Part shown: positions 1 through 6,101 of the stretch, in pieces
Layout: every line of letters starts with the position of its first letter
How positions within the stretch are numbered: position 1 is the stretch's first letter
DNA from: Desulfarculales bacterium UBA696
GTDB lineage: Bacteria > Desulfobacterota > Syntrophobacteria > Syntrophobacterales > Syntrophobacteraceae
Direction: 5' to 3'
DNA: 13,088 bases
Assembly: GCA_002298995.1 (NCBI GenBank)
Contig: DBMO01000052.1
Span: forward strand, 1-13,088
The notes under the pieces: model-generated
Database searches by the model: none
What the model was told of the DNA's origin: nothing
What the model saw: the letters and a program-made list of their open reading frames with translations, nothing else
Position numbers and translations under genes: made by a program

Positions 1-63
1 CGGAACCCATCATTTCAATCTTGGATGCGAACTGGTATTAGGTGCAACCGGGTATAAGCGAAA

Positions 64-92
64 TTCTCAGTCGATCCGGCAAGTGATATAAA
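64..92 (+). promoter_or_regulatory. Possible sigma70-type promoter upstream of the phosphatidyltransferase
   Basis: TTCTCA (64-69, 4 of 6 to the -35 consensus) is followed by a 17-base spacer and TATAAA (87-92, 5 of 6 to the -10 consensus). It would leave a leader of about 170 bases before the chosen start at 273. The spacing is ideal but such matches occur by chance, and the sequence upstream of base 1 is not visible. Confidence 0.3.
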
Positions 93-272
93 AATTCAAA
101 TAGAAGCCGGGCATAATTGCATTTCCGTATTATCTTTGCCCTACGCTCCGAAATCTGTTATCCAGTAATATTGCCTAGTTTGGTCTTGGATATTTTCGAG
201 TCGATCTCCGGCTGCCTGGCAGAAAACTTCCTGTCATCTCGCGTACCGGACAGACTGCAACAGAGGAATGGT

Positions 273-917
273 ATGCTCAAGGGAACGCCAATCGAATCGG
301 GATATTACAGCTTCCTGGAACGGCGCATTGTTCCCAAACTGATATATTTGAAACTAACGCCCAACCACGTTACTTATGGAGGGCTCATTATCAGCATGCT
401 GGCAGGGCTCTCGTTCGTCTACTATCCATTGGCGGGCGGATTGCTGACCTTGCTTACCGGGTTGCTAGACACTCTGGACGGATCGCTCGCTCGGGCCACG
501 GGGGAGAGCAAAAAATTCGGCGCCTTCCTGGATTCAATCCTCGACCGATACACCGAGCTGATCATATACCTGGGCATCTGCGGCTACTTCTATCGCCATG
601 AGGCACAACCGATCTTCTGGCTGCTCATCCTTCTGATACTGTTCGGCTCGCTAATGGTCAGCTATACGCGGGCGCGCGCGGAGGGGCTGGGCGAAAGGTG
701 CGCGGTCGGAGTTTTTCAGAGGGGAGAGAGAATCATACTTCTCGGGGTCGCCGGAATCCTGAATCCCTTCGTAAACCTTTTTTCCTCCACTTCCGGCCCT
801 TCATGGGCGTATGACCTGCCACTCACAGGAGTGCTGGTCGTGCTTGCTGTCGGGACAAACATCACTGCGATAGGGCGATTTCTGCACGTATTAAATAATC
901 TCAGAAAGAAAATGTGA
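273..917 (+). CDS. CDP-alcohol phosphatidyltransferase family membrane protein
   Basis: This is an integral membrane enzyme that transfers the phosphatidyl group of a CDP-activated lipid to an alcohol, a step in phospholipid head-group synthesis. The family signature D-x2-DG-x2-AR-x8-G-x3-D-x3-D is complete: D66, D69, G70, A73, R74, G83, D87 and D91 of the 214-residue product. These are the metal and CDP-binding residues. Hydrophobic stretches around 36-65, 94-128 and 154-196 fit a multi-helix protein of usual family length. SYTRARAEGLG (about 130-140) followed by QRGER (149-153) resembles the phosphatidylinositol-phosphate-synthase branch more than phosphatidylserine synthase, but the acceptor alcohol cannot be fixed from sequence alone. 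I chose ATG 273 because AGAGGA lies just upstream and the family-like sequence begins there. The frame stays open upstream to a TTG at 117, but those 52 residues do not look like the family. It converges on the AbrB-like gene. Confidence 0.9.
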   Translation: MLKGTPIESGYYSFLERRIVPKLIYLKLTPNHVTYGGLIISMLAGLSFVYYPLAGGLLTLLTGLLDTLDGSLARATGESKKFGAFLDSILDRYTELIIYLGICGYFYRHEAQPIFWLLILLILFGSLMVSYTRARAEGLGERCAVGVFQRGERIILLGVAGILNPFVNLFSSTSGPSWAYDLPLTGVLVVLAVGTNITAIGRFLHVLNNLRKKM

Positions 918-968
918 CCTGCTTTTTGGCCCCGCAAAGAGCGGCCGGAAGAAAGCGGGAATGGCCTG

Positions 969-998
969 TCCCAATTCCGAACCGCGGCTTGGTTGGGA
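969..998. terminator. Hairpin between convergent genes, possible bidirectional terminator
   Basis: TCCCAA (969-974) pairs with TTGGGA (993-998), and the intervening bases can add a nested CCGA/TTGG stem around a CCGCGG palindrome. It sits between the stop codons of two convergent genes (917 and 1010), where a shared terminator is expected. Only three T residues follow on the plus strand, so intrinsic termination is uncertain. Confidence 0.3.
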
Positions 999-1009
999 TT
1001 TAACTGGTT

Positions 1010-1474
1010 TCAGGTAGGATTGGCGCTTTTCTTCAAGACCACCATATCGTCTTCCCGGTATATCTCGAACGAATCCCCCACGCTAAAACCCAGCATGTCT
1101 ATCAACAAGGCCTTGTTGAGGGTTACACTCCCGCTCTGGCCTATGGTCCTGAAATTGCCGGTCTTCACGACTACCGAAGGCATCTGGGCCTGAGGCCTTT
1201 CGCGCCTGCGCATTATGGGACGGTCATTATTGCCGCTCTGAACCGGAGGCGCGGGGTCAACCGCGGGAGAGGCAGACTGAATTCTGGCGGTCTGAGGCTT
1301 GGTGAATTCGACCTGCGGAATTTCACCCATTTCCATCAGGCCTTTCAGGTAAAGGTCCTGGACCTCGCTTTTGAACTTGATATTAAAAAGCTTTTGTACA
1401 GATTCCAGCGACCTGCCATTTCGTATCTCGTTCACCACGAGCTTTGCATCAACGTTTTTGTACTCGATTTGCAT
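1010..1474 (-). CDS. SpoVT/AbrB-like DNA-binding domain protein with N-terminal helical extension
   Basis: This 154-residue protein is probably a transcriptional regulator or an antitoxin-like DNA-binding protein. Residues about 104-149 form a swapped-hairpin AbrB-type domain: a TIGQSGSVTLNKALLIDMLG segment, then VGD, then a strand with alternating charges ending VVLKK. In this family the domain dimerises and binds DNA through basic residues. Residues 1-55 are predicted helical (VDAKLVVNEIRNGRSLESVQ, then KGLMEMGEIPQV) and may be a separate DNA-binding or dimerisation unit. They are joined by a Pro/Gln/Arg-rich linker (about 56-103) containing MRRRERP. No toxin gene adjoins it, so a toxin-antitoxin role is not supported. 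The ATG at 1474 has purine-rich sequence (GAAAGGG) a few bases upstream on the minus strand. Its target is unknown. Confidence 0.75.
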   Translation of the reverse strand: MQIEYKNVDAKLVVNEIRNGRSLESVQKLFNIKFKSEVQDLYLKGLMEMGEIPQVEFTKPQTARIQSASPAVDPAPPVQSGNNDRPIMRRRERPQAQMPSVVVKTGNFRTIGQSGSVTLNKALLIDMLGFSVGDSFEIYREDDMVVLKKSANPT

Positions 1475-1804
1475 GCCCTTTCATCCTCTTCCTGGTAGAA
1501 GTTATTTGGCTCATCTTAAGCAGTATGGCGGTGTGGCCCGGCCCACGCTTGAGAATAAAGCCCTCCAGCCTTATTGGAGCGCAAATAAGAACTTGCCTCC
1601 CGGACCGGAAGAAATTTCCGAATCATCTCTTGCTCTAAATGTGGTTGCTTATCGGGTCTTTGCACGTCCCGGATGGTTCCCCTCGGGACCATTTTCAGAA
1701 AGCCGTTTTAAAAGACCAGACATTCAAGGAATCAAATCAACTCCGGGTGGAGACTTCCATTTTGAGGGCCGGCTTGCTTAAGGGTAATAATGATGCATGC
1801 CTTG
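1475..1804. other. Gene-free interval between AbrB-like and DUF72 genes
   Basis: These 330 bases contain no convincing gene; open frames here lack ribosome sites and family resemblance. One compact hairpin is visible: ATGGTTCC (1673-1680) and GGGACCAT (1685-1692) around a CCTC loop, followed on the plus strand by TTTT. It has the shape of an intrinsic terminator reading rightward, yet no plus-strand gene lies upstream, so its role is unclear. The AbrB-like gene's promoter should lie near the left end, but I see no clean match. Confidence 0.4.
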
Positions 1805-2764
1805 TCAAGGAGGTGCTCTGTTTCGGGTTCTGATCCGGTTTTCCTGAATCAAACAGGTCGGAGGAACAAACCTTACATCATGAAAAACAAGGATGCAATC
1901 GGCAAAACGGTCTCGGGGACACAATTTTCGGATATTCCGGTGGCCTTTGTAATGTCTTGAACCGACTGGAAATTTACGGTTGTCTTTCGGAAGGCACCCC
2001 TTTTTAGTTGTCCTCAAGCGAGACACCGCAAAGCTTCCTGAATCTTCCACCATCGCCTTGAGATCGACGGCATTGAGTGCGGCAAAGCCCTTCTCGTCAT
2101 TATCGAAATAGCAATAGACATCAACTCCTTCGGCTGCCCACCCCTTGAAAAGACCGGCCCATCCGGAAAGGGCTTCGCGCGAGTAACTGCCCCCGTAAGG
2201 ACCCTCGGGCCCGTGAAGCCGGACATAGGCGAAATCGGCGGTGATCTCGACGGGCGATTTCCTCCCTCCCAGTTCATAGACGCAAAAAGCGCTCCGCCGC
2301 TCTCTCAAAAGTGAGTATATCTCGGGATCGAACCAGCTCTGGTTTCTGAATTCGAAAGTATGTCCGTATTCGGAGGGAAGCAACTCCAGGAACTCCTTTA
2401 GCCTCTCGGCATCAACCTTGAGACTGGGTGGGAGCTGCCACAAAATGGGACCGATTTTGCCGCCCAATCCGGACGCGCGTTCGAAAAATCTCTCAACGGC
2501 ATCGGAGCTGTCTTTCAACTTTTTGTTATGAGTCATGTAGCGGCTTGCTTTTACGGCAAAGAGGAAATCATCCGGCGAGGAATCCCTCCAATTTTCGAAA
2601 GTGCGCTTGAGGGGCAGGTGATAAAAAGAGCTGTTTATTTCGACCGATGAAAAGGAGCGGAAATAAAACTGAAGCAACTGCCTATTGGGTAAGTCTTCGG
2701 GATAAAATGGACCTTTCCAGTGCTTGTAGCTCCAGCCCGAGGTCCCGATGCGAACCGCGCCCAT
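1805..2764 (-). CDS. DUF72 family protein with atypical C-terminal extension
   Basis: The first ~240 residues are a clear DUF72 (YecE-like) domain, a TIM-barrel-like fold of unknown biochemical role. Family landmarks in order are GTSGWSYKHWKGPFYP near the N-terminus, SVEINSSFYHLP (about 40-51), FLFAVKASRYMTH (about 67-79), GPILWQLPPSL (about 105-115), FEFRNQSWFD (about 137-146), YVRLHG (about 180-185), and YCYFDNDEKGFAALNA (about 217-232). The family normally ends shortly after this last motif. Here the frame continues for about 78 more residues, rich in Arg, Lys and Cys and without recognisable domain features, suggesting loss of the original stop or a frameshift near 2045. I chose ATG 2764 because GGGA lies 9 bases upstream on the minus strand; an ATG at 2773 would add three residues but sits directly on that GGGA. 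It lies downstream of the MucR-type gene on the same strand, with a 215-base gap containing a hairpin, so an operon is doubtful. Confidence 0.85.
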   Translation of the reverse strand: MGAVRIGTSGWSYKHWKGPFYPEDLPNRQLLQFYFRSFSSVEINSSFYHLPLKRTFENWRDSSPDDFLFAVKASRYMTHNKKLKDSSDAVERFFERASGLGGKIGPILWQLPPSLKVDAERLKEFLELLPSEYGHTFEFRNQSWFDPEIYSLLRERRSAFCVYELGGRKSPVEITADFAYVRLHGPEGPYGGSYSREALSGWAGLFKGWAAEGVDVYCYFDNDEKGFAALNAVDLKAMVEDSGSFAVSRLRTTKKGCLPKDNRKFPVGSRHYKGHRNIRKLCPRDRFADCILVFHDVRFVPPTCLIQENRIRTRNRAPP

Positions 2765-2828
2765 CTTCTTCATTCCCGGAATATAAGGCTTTTGGCACGG
2801 TGTGTCTGGTTGGGGGAGCGGCCGTTGA

Positions 2829-2881
2829 GTAGGGGCCCTGGTTCAATCCGGTTTGACTCCGGCTTATCATCAGGCCCCTAC
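2829..2881. repeat. Imperfect palindrome with nested inner stem between mucR-like and DUF72 genes
   Basis: GTAGGGGCC (2829-2837) is perfectly complementary to GGCCCCTAC (2873-2881), and CAG/CTG beside it extends the stem with one bulged C. Inside is a second stem, CCGG (2848-2851) with CCGG (2859-2862), around a 7-base loop. It could end minus-strand transcription from the MucR-type gene or be a REP-like element. There is no U tract on the minus strand, so it does not look like a classical intrinsic terminator. Confidence 0.5.
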
Positions 2882-2979
2882 TTTAAATTCGGACTGGGTA
2901 TTGCCGTTAGATGAGCGTTTGCCTCCTCGATTACCACCAATATGAAAATCGGTGGCCCCAAGGATTGCGAAACGACCTG

Positions 2980-3525
2980 TTACATTACCTTTCTTTTAGG
3001 CCTGCGCTTTACCGTTGGACGCGCTTCCTTGGCTCCCGCGGCGGCGCCTTCCGGTCCTGCTGCTTCCGCCTTCTTTTGCTTCCGTTCGGCCAGGAACTTC
3101 ACGAGATTTTCCGGCAGGCCTCTTTTCTTTGCGGCCTTGCTTCTCGCTTTGGTCAATGACTTGGCGGAAAGGGGCTGTTTTAGCGAAAATCCATACTTCT
3201 TCTTGTACTCGCGAGGCGTAAGCGAATGCGAGCTGAGGTGCTTCGTGGTGAGTTGCCTCATCTCGGTACCGCATTCCAGGCAGATGATCTTGTCATCCAG
3301 AATCGATTCGCGAGGTTCCTTCTTGACTACCGCAGCTTCTTCCGCCGGCATTTCGTCGGCGCCCCCTCCTCTTTCGAGAAGAATTCCTTTTTCTTCTGCC
3401 CGCTGCATCCTTTGTAAAGTCGAGAAGGTCTTTAACAAGGCCTGTTCGATGTTCTCCGCCGACATTTGCCCAACCGAAGCTTGGGCTTGAACAATCTCGG
3501 CTGCTATTTCCAACAGCTTTCTCAC
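2980..3525 (-). CDS. MucR/Ros family zinc-finger transcriptional regulator
   Basis: The 181-residue product is a Ros/MucR-type regulator, a bacterial DNA-binding family with a single zinc finger known to control exopolysaccharide, motility and cell-cycle genes in alphaproteobacteria and common in deltaproteobacteria. The finger is C82-x2-C85-x10-H96-x3-H100, followed by the family hallmark SLTPREYKKKYGF (101-113). The N-terminal ~45 residues are helical and match the family's usual oligomerisation region; residues 50-75 are an acidic linker. The tail from about 120 is very rich in Lys, Arg and Ala, which is longer and more basic than in typical MucR and may add nonspecific DNA contact. The start is GTG at 3525, fixed by an AGGAGG ribosome site five bases upstream. 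A good promoter lies at 3588-3616. Targets are unknown; autoregulation is plausible for the family. Confidence 0.9.
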   Translation of the reverse strand: MRKLLEIAAEIVQAQASVGQMSAENIEQALLKTFSTLQRMQRAEEKGILLERGGGADEMPAEEAAVVKKEPRESILDDKIICLECGTEMRQLTTKHLSSHSLTPREYKKKYGFSLKQPLSAKSLTKARSKAAKKRGLPENLVKFLAERKQKKAEAAGPEGAAAGAKEARPTVKRRPKRKVM

Positions 3526-3587
3526 TTTTTCCTCCTGTAAAAAAAATGAGTGTTAATTGATAGGTTCTCTTCCTCTAGATTAGAATT

Positions 3588-3616
3588 ATCTTAATGACGT
3601 CATGAAAAAACTTCAA
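3588..3616 (-). promoter_or_regulatory. Promoter of the mucR-like gene with embedded perfect palindrome
   Basis: Reading the minus strand, TTGAAG (3616-3611) is followed by exactly 17 bases and TAAGAT (3593-3588), a good sigma70-type pair about 60 bases before the GTG start. The spacer contains the perfect 10-base palindrome ATGACGTCAT (3594-3603) abutting the -10 box, where a bound dimer would block or modulate RNA polymerase. A related TTGACGTGAC sequence lies a short distance upstream (about 3627-3636). The operator role is inferred from position. Confidence 0.5.
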
Positions 3617-3707
3617 GGAATAAAAGTTGACGTGACAAAAATATTTTCCTCAAATGAATGTCACTCTGAGAGGGTAGTTTTCCAGAACAGACAATCTATT
3701 AGTGCAC

Positions 3708-3863
3708 CTAATCTTGGCAAGTAAAGGTGCGTCTTATTGCAGGGGGTGGGGATTCCTGAAAATCGCAGATAGTTACTCCAGCGAAACGCGCATTGCAATA
3801 AAAAACTAATCGGTGGCATGTAAGGACGCACTCAAATGCCGATTTGCTCTTCGGCAACTTCAT
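3708..3863 (-). CDS. Possible small protein of 51 residues, unknown function
   Basis: An ATG at 3863 on the minus strand is preceded by AAAGGAGGT, a full match to the anti-Shine-Dalgarno sequence, with a short 3-4 base spacer. The frame runs 51 codons to TAG at 3708-3710. The peptide begins MKLPKSKSAFECVLTCHRLV and contains five Cys (12, 16, 23, 33, 49); C12-x3-C16 is followed by H17. I recognise no family, signal peptide or membrane helix. The only strong evidence is the ribosome site in an otherwise empty gap. Equally it may be chance, as a frame of this length is not statistically remarkable and its codon use does not resemble the neighbours' GC-rich third positions. Confidence 0.25.
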   Translation of the reverse strand: MKLPKSKSAFECVLTCHRLVFYCNARFAGVTICDFQESPPPAIRRTFTCQD

Positions 3864-4309
3864 GGGACCTCCTTTGTTCGATACGCAAGGGGACTTGTCG
3901 ATGCTTTGATGAAAATCCTAATTCGGCAAGATAAAGGGTAGTCCTTGAATTTATCCGGGTAGAGCCGCTAAACCTAGTTTCTGTTATTGAGAGGTCCTAC
4001 CCTGCTCTAACAACTTTACCCGGTTCCAAAAGTCCGGGAAGCGGACGGCTGCCAATAGGTCGACGGGGACCGGTCTGCTTGCCTGAAGAATGAGAAGCCT
4101 GGAATATCCAGAGCTACCGCGCTATAACATTGAAAAACCAATGGAGAAGACGGGCAATTTTGTAAAAGGCCGACATCGTGACATCAGGAGTTCATGACGG
4201 TAACGCGGCCGGCGGGTTCATTTACCAGAATCCGGGCTCAATAGCCTGTTAATAATTATGACATACAGAACGAATCAGGCGCAGAAATTTTATGAAAAAT
4301 CAGGATTGC

Positions 4310-5038
4310 ATGAAGATAAGGCTCGAAAACATCGCAATAGTGCTAAATGAGCCTCATTTCCCCGAAAATATCGGGGCAGCCGCCCGCGCCGCGAAAAACA
4401 TGGGCATCAGGCGCCTGACGCTCGTAAACCCGATCGACTGCGATCTTCCCCGCATCCTGAAAATGGCAACCCATGGCGCCGAAGATGTGGTCTCCGCAAT
4501 GGAGATCCACAACAGCCTGGAAGATGCCCTGGCTCCGTTTGCCCATGTGGTAGGTACAACCGCCCGCATCGGGTCCCACCGCCAATCCGTAAGAGATGCC
4601 GCGCAGGTCGCCCGGGAACTGGTCGGGATCACCCAGAAGAACCAGGTCGCGATCCTGTTCGGCACCGAGAGCCGCGGCCTGGCCAACGAACACCTCAAGT
4701 ACTGCGACACGTTGGTTACCATACCCACGGCCGATTTTACCTCAATCAACCTTGCCCAGTCAGTTATGATTGTAGCCTACGAGATCTTCAGGGCGGCCTC
4801 GGAAGACAGGGAACTTTTCGTACCTCGCCTGGCCAACAAGCGCGAACTCGAAGGGATGTATAGCCATCTCGAGGATACACTCGTAAAGATAAATTTCATA
4901 AATCCGGAAAATCCCGAATACTGGATGATGAACATAAGGAAATTTTTCAGCCGCCTTAACCTCAGGGGCCGTGACATCAGGATTATCCGTGGTATATGCA
5001 GGCAAATAGATTGGTATTGTCATAAAAGGAAAATTTAG
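4310..5038 (+). CDS. trmJ: TrmJ-type tRNA 2'-O-methyltransferase (TrmH family, SPOUT fold)
   Basis: The 242-residue product is a SPOUT-superfamily methyltransferase that uses S-adenosylmethionine to methylate a ribose 2'-OH; the TrmJ branch modifies position 32 of tRNA anticodon loops. Motif 1, NIGAAARAAKNMG (about 20-32), motif 2, FGTESRGLANEHL (about 117-129), and motif 3, SINLAQSVMIVAYE (about 145-158), are intact and would form the trefoil-knot cofactor site. The C-terminal part (YSHLEDTL, then FSRLNLRGRDIRIIRGI) matches the helical extension of TrmJ rather than TrmL or TrmH, and the length is normal. I prefer ATG 4310 because AGGA lies four bases upstream and MKIRLENIAIVL is the family start; ATG 4292 would add six residues and has a weaker site. 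The next gene begins 12 bases after the stop, suggesting an operon. The exact tRNA target is inferred from the family. Confidence 0.88.
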   Translation: MKIRLENIAIVLNEPHFPENIGAAARAAKNMGIRRLTLVNPIDCDLPRILKMATHGAEDVVSAMEIHNSLEDALAPFAHVVGTTARIGSHRQSVRDAAQVARELVGITQKNQVAILFGTESRGLANEHLKYCDTLVTIPTADFTSINLAQSVMIVAYEIFRAASEDRELFVPRLANKRELEGMYSHLEDTLVKINFINPENPEYWMMNIRKFFSRLNLRGRDIRIIRGICRQIDWYCHKRKI

Positions 5039-5049
5039 GAATTCAAAAG

Positions 5050-5745
5050 ATGTCCCTAGACAGGCCCCGCAACGTTTTTCCCGACATATTCCCTCCACGA
5101 GAAATCCGGATTCTGGGGGCCGGGCGGTTTGGGAGGCTGGCTGCTGAAAAGCTCAGGCATAAATTTCCCGATGCAGGGATCAGCGTTACCGACAGGGATG
5201 GTGAAAAAATCGAGCGCCTCCGCCGGGAGACGGGCATTACGGGGGAGGTCGGGGACTCCATCCAGTCCATGGTGAGACGGCCGCCGGCCGGCCACGCCTG
5301 GATTATTCCCACGGTGCCGGTACACGTCGCCTTCGAGTGGGTGCTTCAGGAACTCTCTAAAGAAAAGGAGGGGGTCACGAGGCTCCCCGTCCCCGAAGCA
5401 GCGGCGGCACAGGTTCCCAATCCGATAAGGTCCCCTTCCGGATTATCTATCTATTCCAGTTTTGCAACCTTTACATGCCCGGAATTTTGTACCGAGCCCG
5501 AGGAAGTCTGCACAAAGTCGGGCAAGGCACGAATTGCCAACCTGTTCGAAGTCTTCGACGAAATAGTTATTCCCGAATTCACGCCGCTGGTGCTGAGAAG
5601 CTGGCAGCTGGCGGGAGGGGTGGGCGGCTACCCCGCAAGAAGCATGAAAGATCTGCTGGGAGCAGTCCGACAGGGGCCCGGAAAATACCTGATCGGCACC
5701 AGCTGCCGCTGCCACGGTGTGCTGGATGGATTGGAGTGGCGATAA
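5050..5745 (+). CDS. Rossmann-fold NAD-binding protein with Cys cluster, unknown function
   Basis: I do not recognise a named family. The 231-residue protein begins with a short Pro-rich segment, then a classic dinucleotide-binding turn, ILGAGRFGRLAAEKL (21-35; G23-x-G25-x2-G28), and a second strand ending in D48 (ISVTDRD), the acidic residue that usually favours NAD(H) over NADP(H). This N-terminal half resembles TrkA-N-type domains. The C-terminal half has five Cys: C143-x3-C147-x6-C154 and C219-x-C221 followed by H222, a pattern that could bind a metal or iron-sulfur cluster. That pairing of NAD site and Cys site suggests redox sensing or a small oxidoreductase, but this is inference. It starts 12 bases after the methyltransferase stop; the AGGA that overlaps that stop (TAG 5036-5038) is its ribosome site, so translation is probably coupled. 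No membrane segments or signal peptide are seen. Confidence 0.75.
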   Translation: MSLDRPRNVFPDIFPPREIRILGAGRFGRLAAEKLRHKFPDAGISVTDRDGEKIERLRRETGITGEVGDSIQSMVRRPPAGHAWIIPTVPVHVAFEWVLQELSKEKEGVTRLPVPEAAAAQVPNPIRSPSGLSIYSSFATFTCPEFCTEPEEVCTKSGKARIANLFEVFDEIVIPEFTPLVLRSWQLAGGVGGYPARSMKDLLGAVRQGPGKYLIGTSCRCHGVLDGLEWR

Positions 5746-6101
5746 GTCTTCTTCTCAAGGCCGGAAACTTTGAACCAAGAAATAGTAATGTCTTTTCACC
5801 TGCCTCGCCTCGGGCAAGTTTGTCTGTTGAAACATATTTCCGCACCGGCAATTCCGCACGGAGCGGTCAACGCCTCTTGTGCCAGGTTGCATTCAGGAAG
5901 AGGCTAGGGACTTGTCCGTAAATAAGCACATGTAGGGTGGGCACGGTTTTTTCGTGCCCACCGGTTTCGAATTTAGATGAATCAACAGTCGGTGGGCACG
6001 AAAAAACCGTGCCCACCGACTGCTAACATCCTGTTGGCGATGCACCTTATTTACGGATAAGTCCTAAATGCCCCGACCGATGCAGCGGAGCCCCTTTTGC
6101 T
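5746..6101. other. Spacer between convergent genes, mostly repeat element
   Basis: The 356 bases between the stop of the Rossmann protein and the stop of the DUF945 gene contain the nested inverted-repeat element at 5908-6064. The left part (5746-5907) shows no gene, ribosome site or hairpin that I can support. The short right flank (6065-6101) is likewise empty. Confidence 0.5.
5908..6064. repeat. 157-base nested inverted-repeat element (MITE/REP-like)
   Basis: The outer arms, 5908-5926 and 6046-6064, are 19-base inverted repeats with one mismatch (GGACTTGTCCGTAAATAAG against its partner). Inside are two hairpins that are reverse complements of each other: GGTGGGCACG (5936-5945) with CGTGCCCACC (5953-5962) around GTTTTTT, and GGTGGGCACG (5991-6000) with CGTGCCCACC (6008-6017) around AAAAAAC. 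The whole can fold as one long stem or as two separate hairpins. It carries no coding frame and sits between convergent genes. The architecture resembles a non-autonomous mobile element or a REP pair; the absence of a clear target duplication leaves mobility unproven. Confidence 0.75.

Larger units (their letters stand above)
3526..4291. other. Long gene-poor interval (766 bases)
   Basis: Apart from the mucR-like promoter at its left end and the possible small ORF at 3708-3863, I see no gene. Potential base pairing exists: AGGGTAG (3936-3942) with CTACCCT, and CCGGGTA with TACCCGG, both spanning roughly 3936-4023, so a structured RNA or leader is conceivable. A tiny frame starting ATG 4195 behind AGGAG encodes only 16 codons. 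The leader of the methyltransferase gene must lie within the right half, but I found no clean promoter pair. Confidence 0.4.

Noticed and set aside
2..91. Open frame from the window edge ending in TAA at 89-91, possibly the 3' end of an upstream gene
   Set aside because: Only 29 codons, no recognisable motif, and a stretch this long is open by chance fairly often; sequence upstream of the window is needed.
117..272. N-terminal extension of the phosphatidyltransferase from a TTG start
   Set aside because: These 52 residues do not resemble the family, lack a ribosome site, and the ATG at 273 has a good one.
1010..1474. Toxin-antitoxin pair involving the AbrB-like protein
   Set aside because: No toxin-sized gene adjoins it on the same strand; the nearest same-strand gene is the DUF72 protein 330 bases upstream.
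2829..2881. tRNA-like folding: 7-bp acceptor-like stem and GGTTCAATCC resembling a T arm
   Set aside because: Only 53 bases, and the T-arm-like sequence is near the 5' rather than the 3' end; no anticodon arm.
2942..3490. Long plus-strand open frame of about 180 codons opposite the mucR-like gene
   Set aside because: It mirrors the MucR-type coding sequence, has no family resemblance, and the minus-strand gene has a clear zinc finger and ribosome site.
4195..4245. Sixteen-codon frame behind AGGAG upstream of trmJ, possible leader peptide
   Set aside because: Too short to judge, with no repeated codons or attenuator hairpin suggesting a leader peptide function.
5908..6064. CRISPR array or direct repeats
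   Set aside because: The repeated units are inverted, only two in number, and have no regular spacer pattern or cas genes.
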